Below, piece by piece: positions 5,917 to 6,352 of a stretch of DNA of 6,352 nucleotides. The notes beneath the pieces are model-generated. The model was not told where the DNA came from. It searched no databases and saw only the letters and a list, made by a program, of their open reading frames with translations. How positions within the stretch are numbered: position 1 is the stretch's first letter; every line of letters starts with the position of its first letter. The translations under genes were made by a program, and so were the position numbers. The DNA is from an uncultured Anaerotruncus sp. (GTDB lineage: Bacteria; Bacillota_A; Clostridia; Oscillospirales; CAG-272): the NCBI GenBank assembly GCA_958414155.1, contig CATYWI010000076.1, positions 1 to 6,352 on the forward strand, read 5' to 3'.

Positions 5917-6352
5917 TTATACCTCAAACAGCTTGACCGACTTTACGGCGCTGCCGCCGGAATACTCCGATACCTCGCCGAGTGCAAAAAAGCTGCCGTC
6001 TGCGCGGCAGACACGCACACGCGCGCCGTCTGGAAACGAGGTTCCGATCTTACGTTGATATATCTCACAGCCGGAGCGGAAAAGGCGCTCAAAAAAATCC
6101 GGAAGTATTACGGCGGGAAGGTCAAGGAAAAGACTTTCCACCGGGAGGAGCGCCGCCGTCCGCTCATCGTGGCTCATCGCTTCGATCTCCTCAAGTGTCG
6201 ATGCATCATCAAGCGTATAACCTCCGACCGACAGCCGCCGCAACCCGGCCATAGCGCCGCCGCACCCGAGTGCGGCTCCGATATCGGCGCACAGTGTGCG
6301 GATATATGTGCCGGACGAGCAGCTTACGTTGAGGATATGATCGCATGGCGTT
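5917..6352 (-). CDS. truB: tRNA pseudouridine(55) synthase TruB, C-terminal part, 5' end outside window
   Basis: The reverse-strand frame is open from the right edge to a TAA at 5917-5919, giving 144 residues. TruB makes the near-universal pseudouridine 55 in the T-loop of tRNA. The identifying stretch is NVSCSSGTYIRTLCADIG followed by a glycine-rich LG segment and MAGLRRLSVGGYTLDD, matching the conserved CSxGTYIRxL...LRR region of the family. The tail (about the last 60 residues, including FPDGARVRVCRADGSFFALG) resembles the small PUA-like C-terminal domain. The catalytic aspartate lies upstream of the window and cannot be checked. Bacterial TruB proteins are about 300 residues, so roughly half is present. 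A strong terminator follows, so the gene ends its transcript here. Confidence 0.93.
   Translation of the reverse strand, partial: TPCDHILNVSCSSGTYIRTLCADIGAALGCGGAMAGLRRLSVGGYTLDDASTLEEIEAMSHDERTAALLPVESLFLDLPAVILPDFFERLFRSGCEIYQRKIGTSFPDGARVRVCRADGSFFALGEVSEYSGGSAVKSVKLFEV

Overview
This window looks like a piece of a chromosome from an endospore-forming member of the class Clostridia. The complete spoIIAA-spoIIAB-sigF operon indicates an endospore former. The moderately high GC, the clostridial-type cardiolipin synthase and the strong Shine-Dalgarno sites fit an Oscillospirales/Ruminococcaceae-like lineage, but that assignment is inference. I see no mobile element, CRISPR array, tRNA or rRNA.

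Layout. (1) Positions 1-1280, minus: a CNNM/CBS/CorC-HlyC family membrane protein, cut by the left edge. It is read from a perfect-consensus vegetative promoter at 1465-1493 through a leader of about 178 nt that can form a terminator-like hairpin and a competing fold. (2) Positions 1673-4014, plus: a two-gene operon of a VTT/TVP38 (DedA-superfamily) membrane protein and a two-HKD-motif cardiolipin synthase, joined by an ATGA overlap and closed by a hairpin terminator at 4038-4086. (3) Positions 4117-5784, minus: spoIIAA, spoIIAB and sigF, the first compartment-specific sigma factor of sporulation with its anti-anti-sigma and anti-sigma regulators. A sigma-H-like promoter lies just upstream. 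(4) Positions 5858-5900: a strong two-way hairpin terminator. (5) Positions 5917-6352, minus: the C-terminal half of tRNA pseudouridine synthase TruB, cut by the right edge.

How the genes work together. SpoIIAB (kinase and anti-sigma), SpoIIAA (its phosphorylatable antagonist) and SigF form the known partner-switching module that turns on sigma-F in the forespore. The VTT protein and cardiolipin synthase are both membrane-lipid proteins, and their coupled translation suggests a shared role in making and distributing anionic phospholipid. The CNNM-type protein belongs to a family tied to divalent-cation (Mg/Co) transport.

The least ordinary element is the CNNM leader at 1281-1458. It combines an ideal promoter, a 10-bp terminator-like hairpin, an exact 8-nt alternative pairing partner upstream, and a 28-codon open frame whose stop lies in the hairpin loop. 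I could not match it to a riboswitch class from memory. Most of the rest is well-understood core biology.
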